Shown here piece by piece: positions 17,061 through 25,639 of a stretch of 64,000 bases of DNA. The DNA lies in contig NZ_CP088285.1 in assembly GCF_011516645.4 (NCBI RefSeq), positions 5,908,501 through 5,972,500 on the forward strand. The letters run 5' to 3'. The stretch's first letter is position 1; each line of letters starts with the position of its first letter. The notes under the pieces were generated by a model. The model made no database searches and was not told the origin of the DNA. It was given only the letters and a program-made list of their open reading frames with translations. Source of the DNA: Bradyrhizobium septentrionale. GTDB taxonomy: Bacteria > Pseudomonadota > Alphaproteobacteria > Rhizobiales > Xanthobacteraceae. The position numbers and the translations under genes are program-made.

Positions 17061-17959
17061 AGAACAGCATCCACCTCGTCCGCCGTCGGCATTGATGGCG
17101 CAGCGCCCATTCGTTGCACGCAAATCGAGGCGGCGGCGTTGGCGTAGGTCAGCGCGTCGCCGAGCTGCTTGCCGATGGCGAGCTGGGCGGCGAGGGCGCC
17201 GACGAAGCAGTCGCCGGCGCCTGTGGTGTCGACGGCCTTGACCTCGCGCCCCGGCACCAGCAGCGGCTGACCCTGGACCAGCGCCAGCACGCCGCGCTTG
17301 CCGAGCGTGACGCAGACGATCTTGCCGTGCCCCAGGGTCCGCGCCGCCTCGGTGAAACGCTCCGGCGTGTCGTTGTCTCGCAGCTCCGTTCCGGCGAGGG
17401 CGCCGAGCTCGGTCTCGTTGAGGATCAGGATGTCGACGAGATCGAGCAGCGCCCTGTCGGCCTGTTTCGCCGGCGCCGGATTGAGGATCGTGGTGGCGCC
17501 GGCGGCGCGGGCGCGCCGGAAGAACGCCGTGATCGTCGGCAGCGGAATCTCGAACTGGCTGACCGCGACGTCGCCCTTCACAAGGTTGGGTACTGTGACA
17601 TCACGGGCATCGACGAGCCCGTTGGCGCCCGGCACGACGACGATCGTGTTGTCGGCATTGGCGATCGTGATGATCGCCGTGCCGGAATGCGTGCCGGCCG
17701 TGGTCTTGACGGAGGTGAGATCGACGCCTTGCGCGGCAAGGAACGCTCTCAGCTCCTCACCAAACGCATCCATGCCCAGCCGGCCGATGAGCGTGGTCGG
17801 TACCCCGAGTTTTGCCGAAGCCACCGCCTGGTTGGCGCCCTTGCCGCCGGGAAAATAAAGCACGGCCTCACCGGCCACGGTTTCGCCGATTCGCGGATGG
17901 CGCTCGGCGGTCGCCACCACGTCCATATTGATGCTGCCGGCGACGAAAACGTGCTTCAT
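17024..17959 (-). CDS. rbsK: Ribokinase (PfkB family)
   Basis: A 311-residue sugar kinase. The substrate motif FPGGKGANQAVA is at 37-48, and the anion-hole/catalytic motif DTTGAGDCFVG at 244-254, with Asp250 the catalytic base. Overall match is to ribokinase (start AGSINMDVV, end region NAAASICVQRMGAAPSMP). It phosphorylates ribose or a related pentose at O5. The last residues SRPGESRDP come from a palindromic repeat that has extended the frame. It lies 22 bases downstream of another PfkB kinase on the same strand, probably one transcript. Confidence 0.85.
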   Translation of the reverse strand: MKHVFVAGSINMDVVATAERHPRIGETVAGEAVLYFPGGKGANQAVASAKLGVPTTLIGRLGMDAFGEELRAFLAAQGVDLTSVKTTAGTHSGTAIITIANADNTIVVVPGANGLVDARDVTVPNLVKGDVAVSQFEIPLPTITAFFRRARAAGATTILNPAPAKQADRALLDLVDILILNETELGALAGTELRDNDTPERFTEAARTLGHGKIVCVTLGKRGVLALVQGQPLLVPGREVKAVDTTGAGDCFVGALAAQLAIGKQLGDALTYANAAASICVQRMGAAPSMPTADEVDAVLSPSRPGESRDP

Positions 17960-17981
17960 GGTCTAGCTTCGATTGGCTTGG

Positions 17982-18875
17982 TCAGGCTTCGGCGCGAAAC
18001 TCCTGCTTGACCGCCGCGATATCCGCGAGCGTCGGCAGGCCGGCCTCGTTGCCGAGCTTCTGGATCTTGTAGGTCGAAGCGGCGCGCGCGAACTTGAAAT
18101 GCTCATGCCAGCCTTTGCTCGGGTTCGAAACGTAGGAATAGATGTAGGCGCCGTGGAAGACGTCGCCCGCGCCGTTGGTGTCGATCACGCGCTCGCGCGG
18201 GATCGGAAACGCCGGCAGCGTGCGCACCGTACCCGCCTCGTCGTACCAGAGCAGGCCGCGCTCGCCCATGGTGATGCCGCCGACCCGGCAACCGCGGCTC
18301 TTCAGATAGTCGAGCATCTGCTCCGGCGTCTTGTCCATCTGCTCGCACAGCCGCTCCGCGACGATCGCAACGTCGATGAATTCGAGCAGCTCATGGGTAT
18401 TGGTGCGCAGGCCGCCGCCGTCGAGCGATGTCATGATGCCGTCCTCGCGGCAGAGCTTTGCGTAGTGGATCGCGGCGTCCGGCTGATGGCCGTCGATATG
18501 CAGCGCGCGGCAGCCCTTGATGTTCAGCAGCGGAAAGGGATGGATGTGCTGGTCGTCGCGGCAGCGGACAATTGCGCGCTTGCCGTCGTTGGGCATGATG
18601 AAGGACAACGAGGAGGAGTTGACCTTACGGGGATGGAACGAGATGCCGTACCTGTCGGCCATGTCCCAGAACATCCGCCCCAGCCAGTCATTGGCCATGG
18701 TGGCGATCAGGTCCGGCTGGATGCCGAGCTTGGCGCAGCAGAACGCCGCGGTCACCGCGTTGCCGCCGAACGACACCGCATAGGCGTCGGCGACGTGCTT
18801 TTCGTCGCCAACGGGCATGTGGTCGGTGATGAAGGTGACGTCGATATAGGTCTGTCCGATGAAGAGAGCCTGCAT
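17982..18875 (-). CDS. PfkB-family sugar kinase
   Basis: A 297-residue kinase; start ATG 18875 (MQALFIGQTYIDV). The substrate-site motif is VSFGGNAVTAAF (34-45) and the catalytic motif VIDTNGAGDVFHGA is at 230-243 with Asp238. It is a diverged relative of the downstream ribokinase, with a GGNA instead of GGKGAN substrate motif, so a different sugar, ketose or nucleoside is phosphorylated. Its role is unknown. It is first in the two-gene operon. Confidence 0.8.
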   Translation of the reverse strand: MQALFIGQTYIDVTFITDHMPVGDEKHVADAYAVSFGGNAVTAAFCCAKLGIQPDLIATMANDWLGRMFWDMADRYGISFHPRKVNSSSLSFIMPNDGKRAIVRCRDDQHIHPFPLLNIKGCRALHIDGHQPDAAIHYAKLCREDGIMTSLDGGGLRTNTHELLEFIDVAIVAERLCEQMDKTPEQMLDYLKSRGCRVGGITMGERGLLWYDEAGTVRTLPAFPIPRERVIDTNGAGDVFHGAYIYSYVSNPSKGWHEHFKFARAASTYKIQKLGNEAGLPTLADIAAVKQEFRAEA

Positions 18876-18920
18876 TCGCTTTCCGTCGTGGCTTGCTGTG
18901 GTCCCGGCCGTTGTCCAGAC

Positions 18921-19022
18921 TAGAGCATTTTCGGTTCTGATTGAAATCAGAACCGAAGCTCTAGATTCAGGCATTTGCGCGTTTTCTTCACGCGAACCGG
19001 TGCCCACTTCGCTCGAAAACGC
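18921..19022. repeat. Dispersed two-hairpin repeat
   Basis: A 43-base hairpin at 18921-18963 (TAGAGC ... GCTCTA outer arms, TTCGGTTCTGA/TCAGAACCGAA inner arms) is followed by a second inverted repeat at 18979-19022 (GCGTTTTC ... GAAAACGC around a TTCACGCGAACCGGTGCCCA core). A shorter degenerate copy of the second half is at 43835-43885. It fills most of the 330-base gap between the PfkB kinase and the VOC gene, and is a known style of rhizobial intergenic repeat. Confidence 0.65.
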
Positions 19023-19209
19023 TTTGGCACCGCTGGTCGGCCGGTATCGCTGAAATTATTCGCATCCCTGCTTGGTTTGCGGGTAGAGATGTGGCGGGCG
19101 AGCGGATCGAGGGCCATTCTGGCATGCGGCATAACGGCCGGCCGCGGTCCACGGTTCCTGGTTGCACAGGAGAGAGCACAATGACGGCAGATTCGGGGAG
19201 GCCGCTTCC

Positions 19210-20070
19210 ATGATCACCGGCCTCGATCACGTCGTCGTCCTGACCGGCGACATCACCTCGGCCAGCGCCGCCTATCAGACGCTGTTCGCGCGGGCGCCGG
19301 CCTGGCGCAACAGCGGCGACGGCGCGGACCGCGTGCTGTTCACGCTCGACAACACCACGCTGGAATTGATGGCGCCGCGTGGCGATGATGCCGCCGCGCA
19401 GCGTGTCCGCGGCGCGCTCGTGACCCAGGGCGAGGGGCTCGCAAGCCTCTGCTTCCGCACCAGCGATATCGCGAAAACACACCGCCGGCTCGAGCGGCTG
19501 ACGCTGAAGCCCGAGCCCGTCGCCGAGGTCGAGAGCCGCGACGAGACCACCGGCGCTACGCTGTCATGGAAGCGGACGCGCGCAGTGACCGATACGACGC
19601 GGGGCGTGCGCATGTTCTTCCTGGAAAGGGAGCAGGAACGGCCGCTGTCGGTGCGCACCACCCCCGGCTCGATCACCGCGATGGATCATGTGGTGGTCTC
19701 GACCGCCGATCCCGAGCGCGCCGCCGCGCTCTATGGCGCGCGGCTCGGGCTCGACATGGCGCTCGACCGGTCGCATCCCGAATGGGGCCGGCTGATGTTC
19801 TTCCGCTGCGGCGATCTCGTCGTCGAGGTCACGCACCGGCCGGGCAAGGAAAACAACAAGGCGGAGGCGGACGCGCCGGACCGGTTGCGCGGCATTTGCT
19901 GGCGCGTCGCCGACATCGATGCCACCCGTGCGCGACTGATTGCCGCTGGCGTCGACGTCTCCGAGATTCGCACCGGCCGCAAGCCGGGCACGCGCGTGAT
20001 GACGGTGCGCAACGGCACGTGCGGCGTGCCGACGCTCCTGGTGCAGCCTTCGCAGGGAAAACCAGACTAG
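19210..20070 (+). CDS. Double VOC-domain (glyoxalase/bleomycin-resistance fold) protein
   Basis: A 286-residue protein of two VOC modules: residues 1-115 (ITGLDHVVVL ... LCFRTSDI) and about 155-280 (ITAMDHVVVSTADPERAAALYGARLGL ... VWRVADI-type). Start ATG 19210 is preceded by GGGGAGG. Metal positions include His in LDHVVV and MDHVVV and Glu in TTLELM and LVVEVTH. The family includes lyases, dioxygenases and isomerases; the substrate is unknown. It stands alone between a repeat-filled gap and the TetR gene. Confidence 0.75.
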   Translation: MITGLDHVVVLTGDITSASAAYQTLFARAPAWRNSGDGADRVLFTLDNTTLELMAPRGDDAAAQRVRGALVTQGEGLASLCFRTSDIAKTHRRLERLTLKPEPVAEVESRDETTGATLSWKRTRAVTDTTRGVRMFFLEREQERPLSVRTTPGSITAMDHVVVSTADPERAAALYGARLGLDMALDRSHPEWGRLMFFRCGDLVVEVTHRPGKENNKAEADAPDRLRGICWRVADIDATRARLIAAGVDVSEIRTGRKPGTRVMTVRNGTCGVPTLLVQPSQGKPD

Positions 20071-20084
20071 GCCGGATTTTATGC

Positions 20085-20260
20085 GCGCGTCGTCCCGGCA
20101 ACGTGCGCGGGAGAGAAATACACGTTCCATGCGCTCGTCATGCTGGCGCGAACCCGGAATCCATTTGAATCACGGACAATGTGGCTCGATGGATTCCGGG
20201 CTCGTGCTGCGCACGCCCTCAGGTGCGCAATTGCGCACCGGGGAATGACGAAAAGGGCAG
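20085..20260. repeat. Palindromic intergenic repeat (CCCGGAATCCAT hairpin)
   Basis: Perfect 12-base arms at 20153-20164 and 20189-20200 (CCCGGAATCCAT/ATGGATTCCGGG), with a further GTGCGCAATTGCGCAC palindrome near 20,222-20,238. It separates the VOC gene from the TetR gene. No gene is supported in it. Confidence 0.6.
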
Positions 20261-20358
20261 CTGCGACAAAAATTCCCGCGCGGCCATCACAACAACATTC
20301 GTTCTCAAACGTCGCGTGTCATGCTACATTCATCAACCCAGCATCACGGGCGATCGAT

Positions 20359-21063
20359 TTGGCCAAGGCAAAGCGAATACAGCGATGGCAGCGCGACCCC
20401 GCGGGGATGCGGCTGCGGATTCTCGAGGCGGCGAAGCAGGAATTCGCCGCCCATGGCCTCGCCGGCGCACGGGTCGACCGCATCGCGGCCAATGCCGACG
20501 CCAACAAGCGCATGCTGTACTACCACGTCGGCAACAAGGAGGATCTCTATCTCGAGGTGCTGGAAGGTGCCTATGAGAAGATCCGCGCCGAGGAACGCGC
20601 GCTCGATCTCGAACACCTCGATCCGCCTGAGGCGATCGGGCGCCTGATCGACTTCACGTGGAACTATTTCCTGCGCAATCCCGAGTTCCTGGCATTGCTG
20701 AACACGGAAAACCTCGCCAAGGCAAAGCACCTGAAGCGATCGACCAAGGTCAAGTCGATGCACTCGCCCTTTGTCGAGATGATCCGCACCGTGGTGACGC
20801 GCGGGGTCGAAAGCGGCGATTTCCGCGTCGCCGTCGATCCGGTGCAACTCTATATCTCGATCGCAGGGCTTGCGTTCTTCTATCTCTCCAACAGCGCCAC
20901 CCTGAGCGTGATCTTCGGCCGCGACCTGCTCAAGAAGGACGCCCGCGACGAGCGCCTCGAGCACATGACTGCGCTGGTGCTGGCGGCGCTGACCGGCAAG
21001 TCCACGGCCGCATTCGCTAGCGCGATGCCGGTGCTGCGCGCGGCGGAACACCGGGTGGTGTGA
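20359..21063 (+). CDS. TetR/AcrR-family transcriptional regulator
   Basis: About 234 residues from a TTG at 20359. The HTH is near residues 15-60 (LRILEAAKQEFAAHGLAGARVDRIA, then MLYYHVGNKEDLY). The C-terminal ligand domain is helical. The start is uncertain: TTG at 20359 gives the usual family N-terminus (LAKAKRIQRW...), while ATG 20245 would add 38 residues that fall partly in a palindromic repeat. It sits immediately 5' of the IS110 element; its original downstream target may have been displaced by that element. The regulated genes are unknown. Confidence 0.78.
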   Translation: MAKAKRIQRWQRDPAGMRLRILEAAKQEFAAHGLAGARVDRIAANADANKRMLYYHVGNKEDLYLEVLEGAYEKIRAEERALDLEHLDPPEAIGRLIDFTWNYFLRNPEFLALLNTENLAKAKHLKRSTKVKSMHSPFVEMIRTVVTRGVESGDFRVAVDPVQLYISIAGLAFFYLSNSATLSVIFGRDLLKKDARDERLEHMTALVLAALTGKSTAAFASAMPVLRAAEHRVV

Positions 21064-21101
21064 ACGCTGGCAGCCCGTAGATGGGGTAACGGGCCGGCCG
21101 C

Positions 21102-21228
21102 CCGCTCGCTACGGCGCGCTTTGGAAGCGCGCTCGCGAGCGGCCTGTTGGTTGGAAGGCGGTCGTCCCTCAAACTGATGGTGTCAACGGAGTCGGGCAAG
21201 CCCGCTCCAAGCATCATTAAGGGACGAC
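21102..21228 (+). ncRNA. Candidate IS110 bridge RNA in the element's 5' leader
   Basis: Two consecutive stem-loops fill the leader. The first has arms 21102-21109/21135-21142 (CCGCTCGC) and an inner stem 21114-21120/21126-21132 (GCGCGCT). The second has arms 21161-21169/21220-21228 (GTCGTCCCT), then TGATG/CATCA, GGAG/CTCC and CGGGC/GCCCG, with an asymmetric internal loop (GTGTCAAC against AAG). IS110-group elements carry a noncoding bridge RNA at this place, with internal loops that pair to target and donor DNA. The fold and position match; guide sequences were not verified. Confidence 0.5.
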
Positions 21229-21229
21229 C

Positions 21230-22264
21230 ATGTACCACTATGCAGGAATCGACGTGTCTTTGGAATGCTCGAGCGTCTGCCTTGTCGATGGGACGGGTAA
21301 GATTTTGCGCGAGGCGAAGGTTGCGAGCGAGCCGGAGGCCTTGATCGGCTGGTTCCGGTCGCTGGGGTTGGTGCTGGAACGGATCGGGCTGGAGGCTGGT
21401 CCGCTGTCGCAATGGCTCTACGCAGCGATGCGGGATGCGGGCCTGGCAGTCGAACTGTTGGAGACGCGGCACGTCCGCGATGCCTTCAAGGCGATGCCGG
21501 TGAAGTCGGACCGCAACGATGCCCGCGGGATCGCGCAACTGATGCGGCTGGGCTGGTTCCGGCCGGTGCACTGCAAGTCGATCGAAGCGCAGGAGACGCG
21601 GGCGGTTCTGACGGCACGCAAGCTGCTGCAGTCGAAGCTGCGCGACATCGAGAACAGCCTGCGCGGCGTGCTCCGCGGCTTCGGTCTGAAGGTCGGCCCG
21701 ACCACCGAGCGCACGTTCGCCGAACGCATCCGGGAGCTCGTAGCGGGCCATCCTGGACTTGAGGTGGTGGCCCAGGCACTGCTCGAAGCCCACGCCGTGC
21801 TGCGGCGCGAGTTCAATGGCCTGGATAAGCACACCCAAAGGCTCGCCAGGTCGCACCCGCAGGCGAAGCTCTTGATGACGACACCGTCCGTCGGCCCGAT
21901 CGTGGCGCTCACCTATGCCTCGGCGATCGACGACCCGAAGCGCTTCCGGTCATCGAAGGCGACGGGAGCGCATTTCGGCCTCACCCCGAAGAAGTACCAA
22001 TCGGGCGAAACCGACTATACCGGCCGCATCAGCAAGATCGGCGATGCCTCCGTGCGCGAGGCGCTCTATCAGGCGGCTCATGTCATGCTGACCAAGCCGG
22101 TCAGGAACTGCTCGGCGCTGAAGGGCTGGGCGATGCGGATCGCCCGGCGCGCAGGCATGCGCAAGGCCAAGGTGGCGCTTGCACGCAAGCTCGCCGTGAT
22201 CCTGCATCGCATGCTCGCCGACGCCAAACCGTTCAACCCGATGGCCAAGGCCTCGGCAACCTAA
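21230..22264 (+). CDS. IS110-family transposase (DEDD recombinase)
   Basis: A 344-residue recombinase. The RuvC-like catalytic acids are visible: Asp8 (GIDVS), Glu55 (GLEAGP) and the pair in KSDRNDARGIA near residues 92-102. The C-terminal transposase_20 domain contains TTPSVGPIVALTYASAIDD and FGLTPKKYQSGETDYTGR. Intact and full length, so potentially active. The start ATG follows directly after the 3' arm of the leader stem-loop; AAGGGA at 21219-21224 serves as ribosome-binding site and would be hidden if the stem forms. Confidence 0.93.
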   Translation: MYHYAGIDVSLECSSVCLVDGTGKILREAKVASEPEALIGWFRSLGLVLERIGLEAGPLSQWLYAAMRDAGLAVELLETRHVRDAFKAMPVKSDRNDARGIAQLMRLGWFRPVHCKSIEAQETRAVLTARKLLQSKLRDIENSLRGVLRGFGLKVGPTTERTFAERIRELVAGHPGLEVVAQALLEAHAVLRREFNGLDKHTQRLARSHPQAKLLMTTPSVGPIVALTYASAIDDPKRFRSSKATGAHFGLTPKKYQSGETDYTGRISKIGDASVREALYQAAHVMLTKPVRNCSALKGWAMRIARRAGMRKAKVALARKLAVILHRMLADAKPFNPMAKASAT

Positions 22265-22394
22265 GCAAGGAGCAGCAATCGGCTCTGGGCGGGCCACGAC
22301 ACCAGGCTCTCCCTGAGCGAGGTCCCTTCGCCGGGACGATGGATCCGGTCAGGCCGCCATCCGGGAAGTGGCTCACAACCACGCTTCCGTAGAT

Positions 22395-22739
22395 TGGCCG
22401 GCCGGCTCCTCAATGCACCCCATCAGGCGACGGCCACCGCGCCGATCCCGTACAGAAGCAAGTGCCCGGCGAGTGGATCACGCAAAAAGGGATTGACTTA
22501 CCAAGGCCCGTTACAGAAGCCCGGATGGAGCGAAGCGCAATCCGGGGCACTGCATCCGCGGATAACGCGATCCCGGATTTCGCTGCGCTTCATCCGGACT
22601 ACGGAACATTCATCGGTAAAAATCTCGCCTGACGAAAGTCGCGTGCTTCGCCGCGAATTTGCCGCGCGCGAGGGGCTGGACAGTATTTATCCAACGGGTT
22701 AATTTATGGTCGAACAGAAAGACTGCAAGGGAGCGTGAC
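22395..22739. other. Intergenic region with CCGGAT-type repeat; promoter of ABC operon
   Basis: About 345 bases without a supported gene. Inverted repeat pieces CCCGGATGGAGCGAAGCGCAATCCGGG near 22,521-22,545 and GATTTCGCTGCGCTTCATCCGG near 22,575-22,597 belong to a repeat common in Bradyrhizobium. A ten-codon open frame at 22706-22738 overlaps the ribosome-binding site of the permease gene. AAGGGAG before GTG 22740 is the ribosome-binding site. Confidence 0.4.
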
Positions 22740-23549
22740 GTGGCGGAGGCAAAAAGCCCTTCGGGCGTGTCGAAGGTGCTGAACGCGGCGTGGCTGCGTC
22801 CGTTCCTGTTCCTGGTCTTCATCGTGGCGGCCTGGGACCTTGCGATCCGCCTGTTCCACATCCCGGCCTATCAGATCCCGTCGCCCGGCGACGTCGTCGC
22901 GGTGCTCTGGAGCGACTGGCCGGAGCTGTTGCGGCAGTCCTGGCCGACCACCTACGCGACGATCTGCGGCTTCCTGCTCTCGGCGCTGTTCGGCATTCCC
23001 ACAGCGATGCTGATCGCGGGCTCGAAGACGGTCGAGAGCTACGTCTATCCTCTGCTGGTGTTCTCCCAATCGGTACCGAAGATCGCGATCGCGCCGCTGT
23101 TCGTGGTGTGGTTCGGCTTCGGCATCATCCCCAAGGTGATCTCGGCATTCCTGCTCGGCTTCTTCCCGGTCGTGGTCTCGGCGGTGCAGGGCTTCAAGTC
23201 GGTCGACCCCGACATGGTCGATCTGGCGCGCGCGATGCAGGGCAGCCGCTTCCGCGTATTCTGCGCCGTGAACCTGCCGCATGCGATGCCTGCGATCTTC
23301 TCCGGCCTGAAAGTCTCGGTGACGCTGGCGGTGGTCGGCGCCGTCGTCGGCGAGTTCGTCGGCTCCAATTCCGGAATCGGCTATGTGATGCAGCGCTCGA
23401 TCGGCACTTTCGACCTGCCGACGATGTTCGCGGCGCTGGTGATCCTGGCGCTGCTCGGCGTCATCCTGTTCTGGATCGTCGACCGCATCGAGCGGCTGGT
23501 GATCCCCTGGCACGTCAGCCAGCGGGACGACATCGTCTTCGCTTCCTAG
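22740..23549 (+). CDS. ABC transporter permease, NitT/TauT family
   Basis: A 269-residue inner-membrane permease with about six hydrophobic segments. GTG start at 22740 after AAGGGAGCGTGAC. The conserved EAA-loop region is ARAMQGSRFRVFCAVNLPHAMPAI-like near residues 160-180, typical of SsuC/TauC/ThiX permeases. It works with the NMT1-type binding protein and the ATPase downstream. Substrates in this family include nitrate, sulfonates, pyrimidine precursors and riboflavin-type compounds; here the adjacent catabolic genes argue for a small organic acid or polyol. Confidence 0.88.
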   Translation: MAEAKSPSGVSKVLNAAWLRPFLFLVFIVAAWDLAIRLFHIPAYQIPSPGDVVAVLWSDWPELLRQSWPTTYATICGFLLSALFGIPTAMLIAGSKTVESYVYPLLVFSQSVPKIAIAPLFVVWFGFGIIPKVISAFLLGFFPVVVSAVQGFKSVDPDMVDLARAMQGSRFRVFCAVNLPHAMPAIFSGLKVSVTLAVVGAVVGEFVGSNSGIGYVMQRSIGTFDLPTMFAALVILALLGVILFWIVDRIERLVIPWHVSQRDDIVFAS

Positions 23550-23608
23550 CCCAGCAACCGGACAAGCGGCCCACCCAAGGACCGCGGCACAATAAAGGGA
23601 GAACAACC

Positions 23609-24607
23609 ATGAAGCGTTTGATTGCGGTTGCCGGCGCCGCGCTGGCCTGGACCGCGCTTGCGGTGGCTCCAGTATCTGCGGCCGACAAGGTCGTACTGAT
23701 GCTGAACTGGTACGTCTATGGCGAGCATGCGCCGTTCTACTACGGCAAGGCCAAGGGCATCTATGCCACTGAGGGCATCGACCTCGAGATCCAGGAGGGC
23801 CGCGGCTCAGCTGCGACCACGCAGGCGGTGGCGGCCAAGACCGCGGATTTCGGCTATGTCGACGTGCCGACGATGATGCGCGCGGCGGTGAAAGGCGCGC
23901 CTGTGATCGCCACCGGCGTGCTGCTGCAGACCAGCCCGATGTCGGCGATGAGCCTTGCCGACAAGAACATCCGGAAGCCGGAGGACATCAAGGGCAAGAC
24001 GGTTGCGATCACGCCGGCGGATTCGATGACGCAGATCTGGCCGCTGTTCTTGAAGAAGACCGGCCTGAAGGAGAGCGACTTCCAGACCGTCGCTGGCGAC
24101 GGCCAGACCAAGCTCAATGCCGTGATCAACGGCCAGGCCGATCTGCTGCTCGGCTACGTCATGGACCAGTCGATGAAGATCAAGGACGCCACGGGCAAGG
24201 ACGTCTATCCGATCAAGTTCGCCGACTACGGCATCAACATGGTGTCGTCGGGCATCGTCGCGAACGCCGACTATGTGAAGGCCAATGCCGATCTGGTCCG
24301 CCGCTTCATGTCGGCAACGACCAAGGCGGTGGAAGCCGCGGAGAAGGAGCCGAAGGCGGCTGCGCAGTCGATCCTCGACGCCAATCCGAAGGGCGGCAAG
24401 ATCGACACGCTGACGCAAGGGTTTGAGCTGACGATCCCGCTCTATCGCACGCCGGAGACCAAGGCCAGGCGGCCGTTCCAGGTCACCGACCAGAACATGA
24501 CCGAGTCGGTCAACCTGATGGTCGAGTATGGCGGGCTCGACGCCAAGGCTAAGGCCAATCCGAAGGCCTTCTACACCAACGACTATCTGCCGAAGGGCGA
24601 TTCGTGA
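23609..24607 (+). CDS. ABC transporter substrate-binding protein, NMT1/THI5-like
   Basis: A 332-residue periplasmic protein. Signal peptide residues 1-24, cleaved after VSA-A. NMT1/SsuA-type features are LMLNWYVYGEHAPFYYGKAKG at the start of the mature part, the GRGSAATTQAVAAKTADFGY segment and KGKTVAITPADS. Start ATG 23609 follows GGGAGAACAACC. It supplies ligand to the permease upstream. Several aromatic residues (Trp, Tyr) at the first domain fit a ring-containing ligand but do not identify it. Confidence 0.88.
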   Translation: MKRLIAVAGAALAWTALAVAPVSAADKVVLMLNWYVYGEHAPFYYGKAKGIYATEGIDLEIQEGRGSAATTQAVAAKTADFGYVDVPTMMRAAVKGAPVIATGVLLQTSPMSAMSLADKNIRKPEDIKGKTVAITPADSMTQIWPLFLKKTGLKESDFQTVAGDGQTKLNAVINGQADLLLGYVMDQSMKIKDATGKDVYPIKFADYGINMVSSGIVANADYVKANADLVRRFMSATTKAVEAAEKEPKAAAQSILDANPKGGKIDTLTQGFELTIPLYRTPETKARRPFQVTDQNMTESVNLMVEYGGLDAKAKANPKAFYTNDYLPKGDS

Positions 24608-24614
24608 GCCACAA

Positions 24615-24770
24615 ATATCCCCTGTCGTCCCTGCCGAGTGCGCTGTTGCGCGCGGAGCAGGGACCCATAACCACCGACCTTAATTGTTGCGGAAGGTCTC
24701 TACCCGCGTGCCCGAACGAGAGGGCACGGCGTATGGGTCCCTGCTTTCGCAGGGACGACGGGTGGAGAGG
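24615..24770. repeat. Palindromic intergenic repeats inside an ABC operon
   Basis: Two inverted copies (GTCGTCCCTGCCGAGTGCG... near 24,627 and ATGGGTCCCTGCTTTCGC near 24,733, then AGGGACGACGG) surround a short unique stretch, in the gap between the binding-protein gene and the ATPase gene. The same element is at 16,925-17,060. In a transcript it would form strong stems and may help raise the level of the binding-protein message. Confidence 0.55.
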
Positions 24771-24776
24771 ATTGCG

Positions 24777-25625
24777 ATGAACCCTGCAACCAAGCCAGCC
24801 GATATCAGCCAACCCGCCGCGCATCTACGCCTGGTGTCGGACCGCGCGGCGGGCGCTGCGCCGGGCATCAAACTCTCTGGCGTATCGAAGACCTACCGGT
24901 CGCGCGACGGCGACGTGCCGTCGCTGCGACCGCTCGACTTCACCATCAATGACGGTGAGTTTTTTGTCGTGGTCGGGCCGTCCGGCTGCGGCAAGTCCAC
25001 GCTGCTCAAGATGATCTCGGGCCTGTTGCCGCCGACGACGGGCGAGGTGCTGGTCGACGGCGAGCCGGTGACGAGGCCGCACGGCAATGTCGGCATCGTG
25101 TTCCAGAACGCGCTGCTGCTGCCGTGGCGCAACATCCTCTCCAACGTGATGCTGCCGATCGACATGAAGCAGCTGCCGCGGGACAAATACCGCGCCCGCG
25201 CCAGGGAGCTGTTGAAGCTGGTCGGGCTCGAAGGTTTTGAGAAGAAGCTGCCATGGCAGCTCTCCGGCGGCATGCAGCAGCGCGCCTCGATCTGCCGCGC
25301 GCTGGTGCACGATCCCAAGATCATGCTGATGGACGAGCCGTTCGGGGCGCTCGACGCCATGACGCGGGAGCGGATGAATGTCGAGCTGATGCGGATCCAG
25401 CGCGAGACGGGCAAGACCGTACTGCTGATCACCCACTCGATTCCCGAGGCCGTGTTCCTCGCCGACCGTGTGCTTGTGATGACCGAGCGGCCCGGCGCCA
25501 TCGCCGCGATCTACGACGTGCCGATGCTGCGGCCGCGCTCGATCGACACGATGTCCGATCCCGTCTTCACCGAACTGGTGCAGCGGATCCGGAAGCATTT
25601 CTTCACGCAGGGGACGCTGGACTAG
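24777..25625 (+). CDS. ABC transporter ATP-binding protein, NitT/TauT family
   Basis: A 282-residue ATPase. Walker A GPSGCGKST near residues 68-76, Q-loop VFQNALLLPW, signature LSGGMQQR near 162-169, Walker B IMLMDEPFGALD near 182-193 and the H-loop THSIPEA. Start ATG 24777 after GGAGAGG. It energises the importer formed with the two upstream genes. The ATPase is separated from them by a palindromic repeat but lies 14 bases before the enolase gene, so importer and catabolic genes probably form one operon. Confidence 0.92.
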   Translation: MNPATKPADISQPAAHLRLVSDRAAGAAPGIKLSGVSKTYRSRDGDVPSLRPLDFTINDGEFFVVVGPSGCGKSTLLKMISGLLPPTTGEVLVDGEPVTRPHGNVGIVFQNALLLPWRNILSNVMLPIDMKQLPRDKYRARARELLKLVGLEGFEKKLPWQLSGGMQQRASICRALVHDPKIMLMDEPFGALDAMTRERMNVELMRIQRETGKTVLLITHSIPEAVFLADRVLVMTERPGAIAAIYDVPMLRPRSIDTMSDPVFTELVQRIRKHFFTQGTLD

Positions 25626-25639
25626 GGCCAGACCGATCG

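Larger units (their letters stand above)
21075..22394 (+). mobile_element. IS110-family insertion element
   Basis: A single transposase gene with about 150 bases of noncoding 5' leader and about 120 bases of 3' noncoding DNA. An 8-base direct repeat, CCGTAGAT, is at 21075-21082 and 22387-22394, each followed by a GGCCGGCCG stretch; these mark the probable limits (about 1.3 kb, normal for the family). There are no terminal inverted repeats, as expected for IS110. The exact ends are an inference. It lies between the TetR gene and the NitT/TauT importer. Confidence 0.65.

Noticed and set aside
22706..22738. Ten-codon open frame (MVEQKDCKGA) before the ABC permease as a leader peptide
   Set aside because: It has no own ribosome-binding site, no run of regulatory codons and no alternative stem-loops were found.
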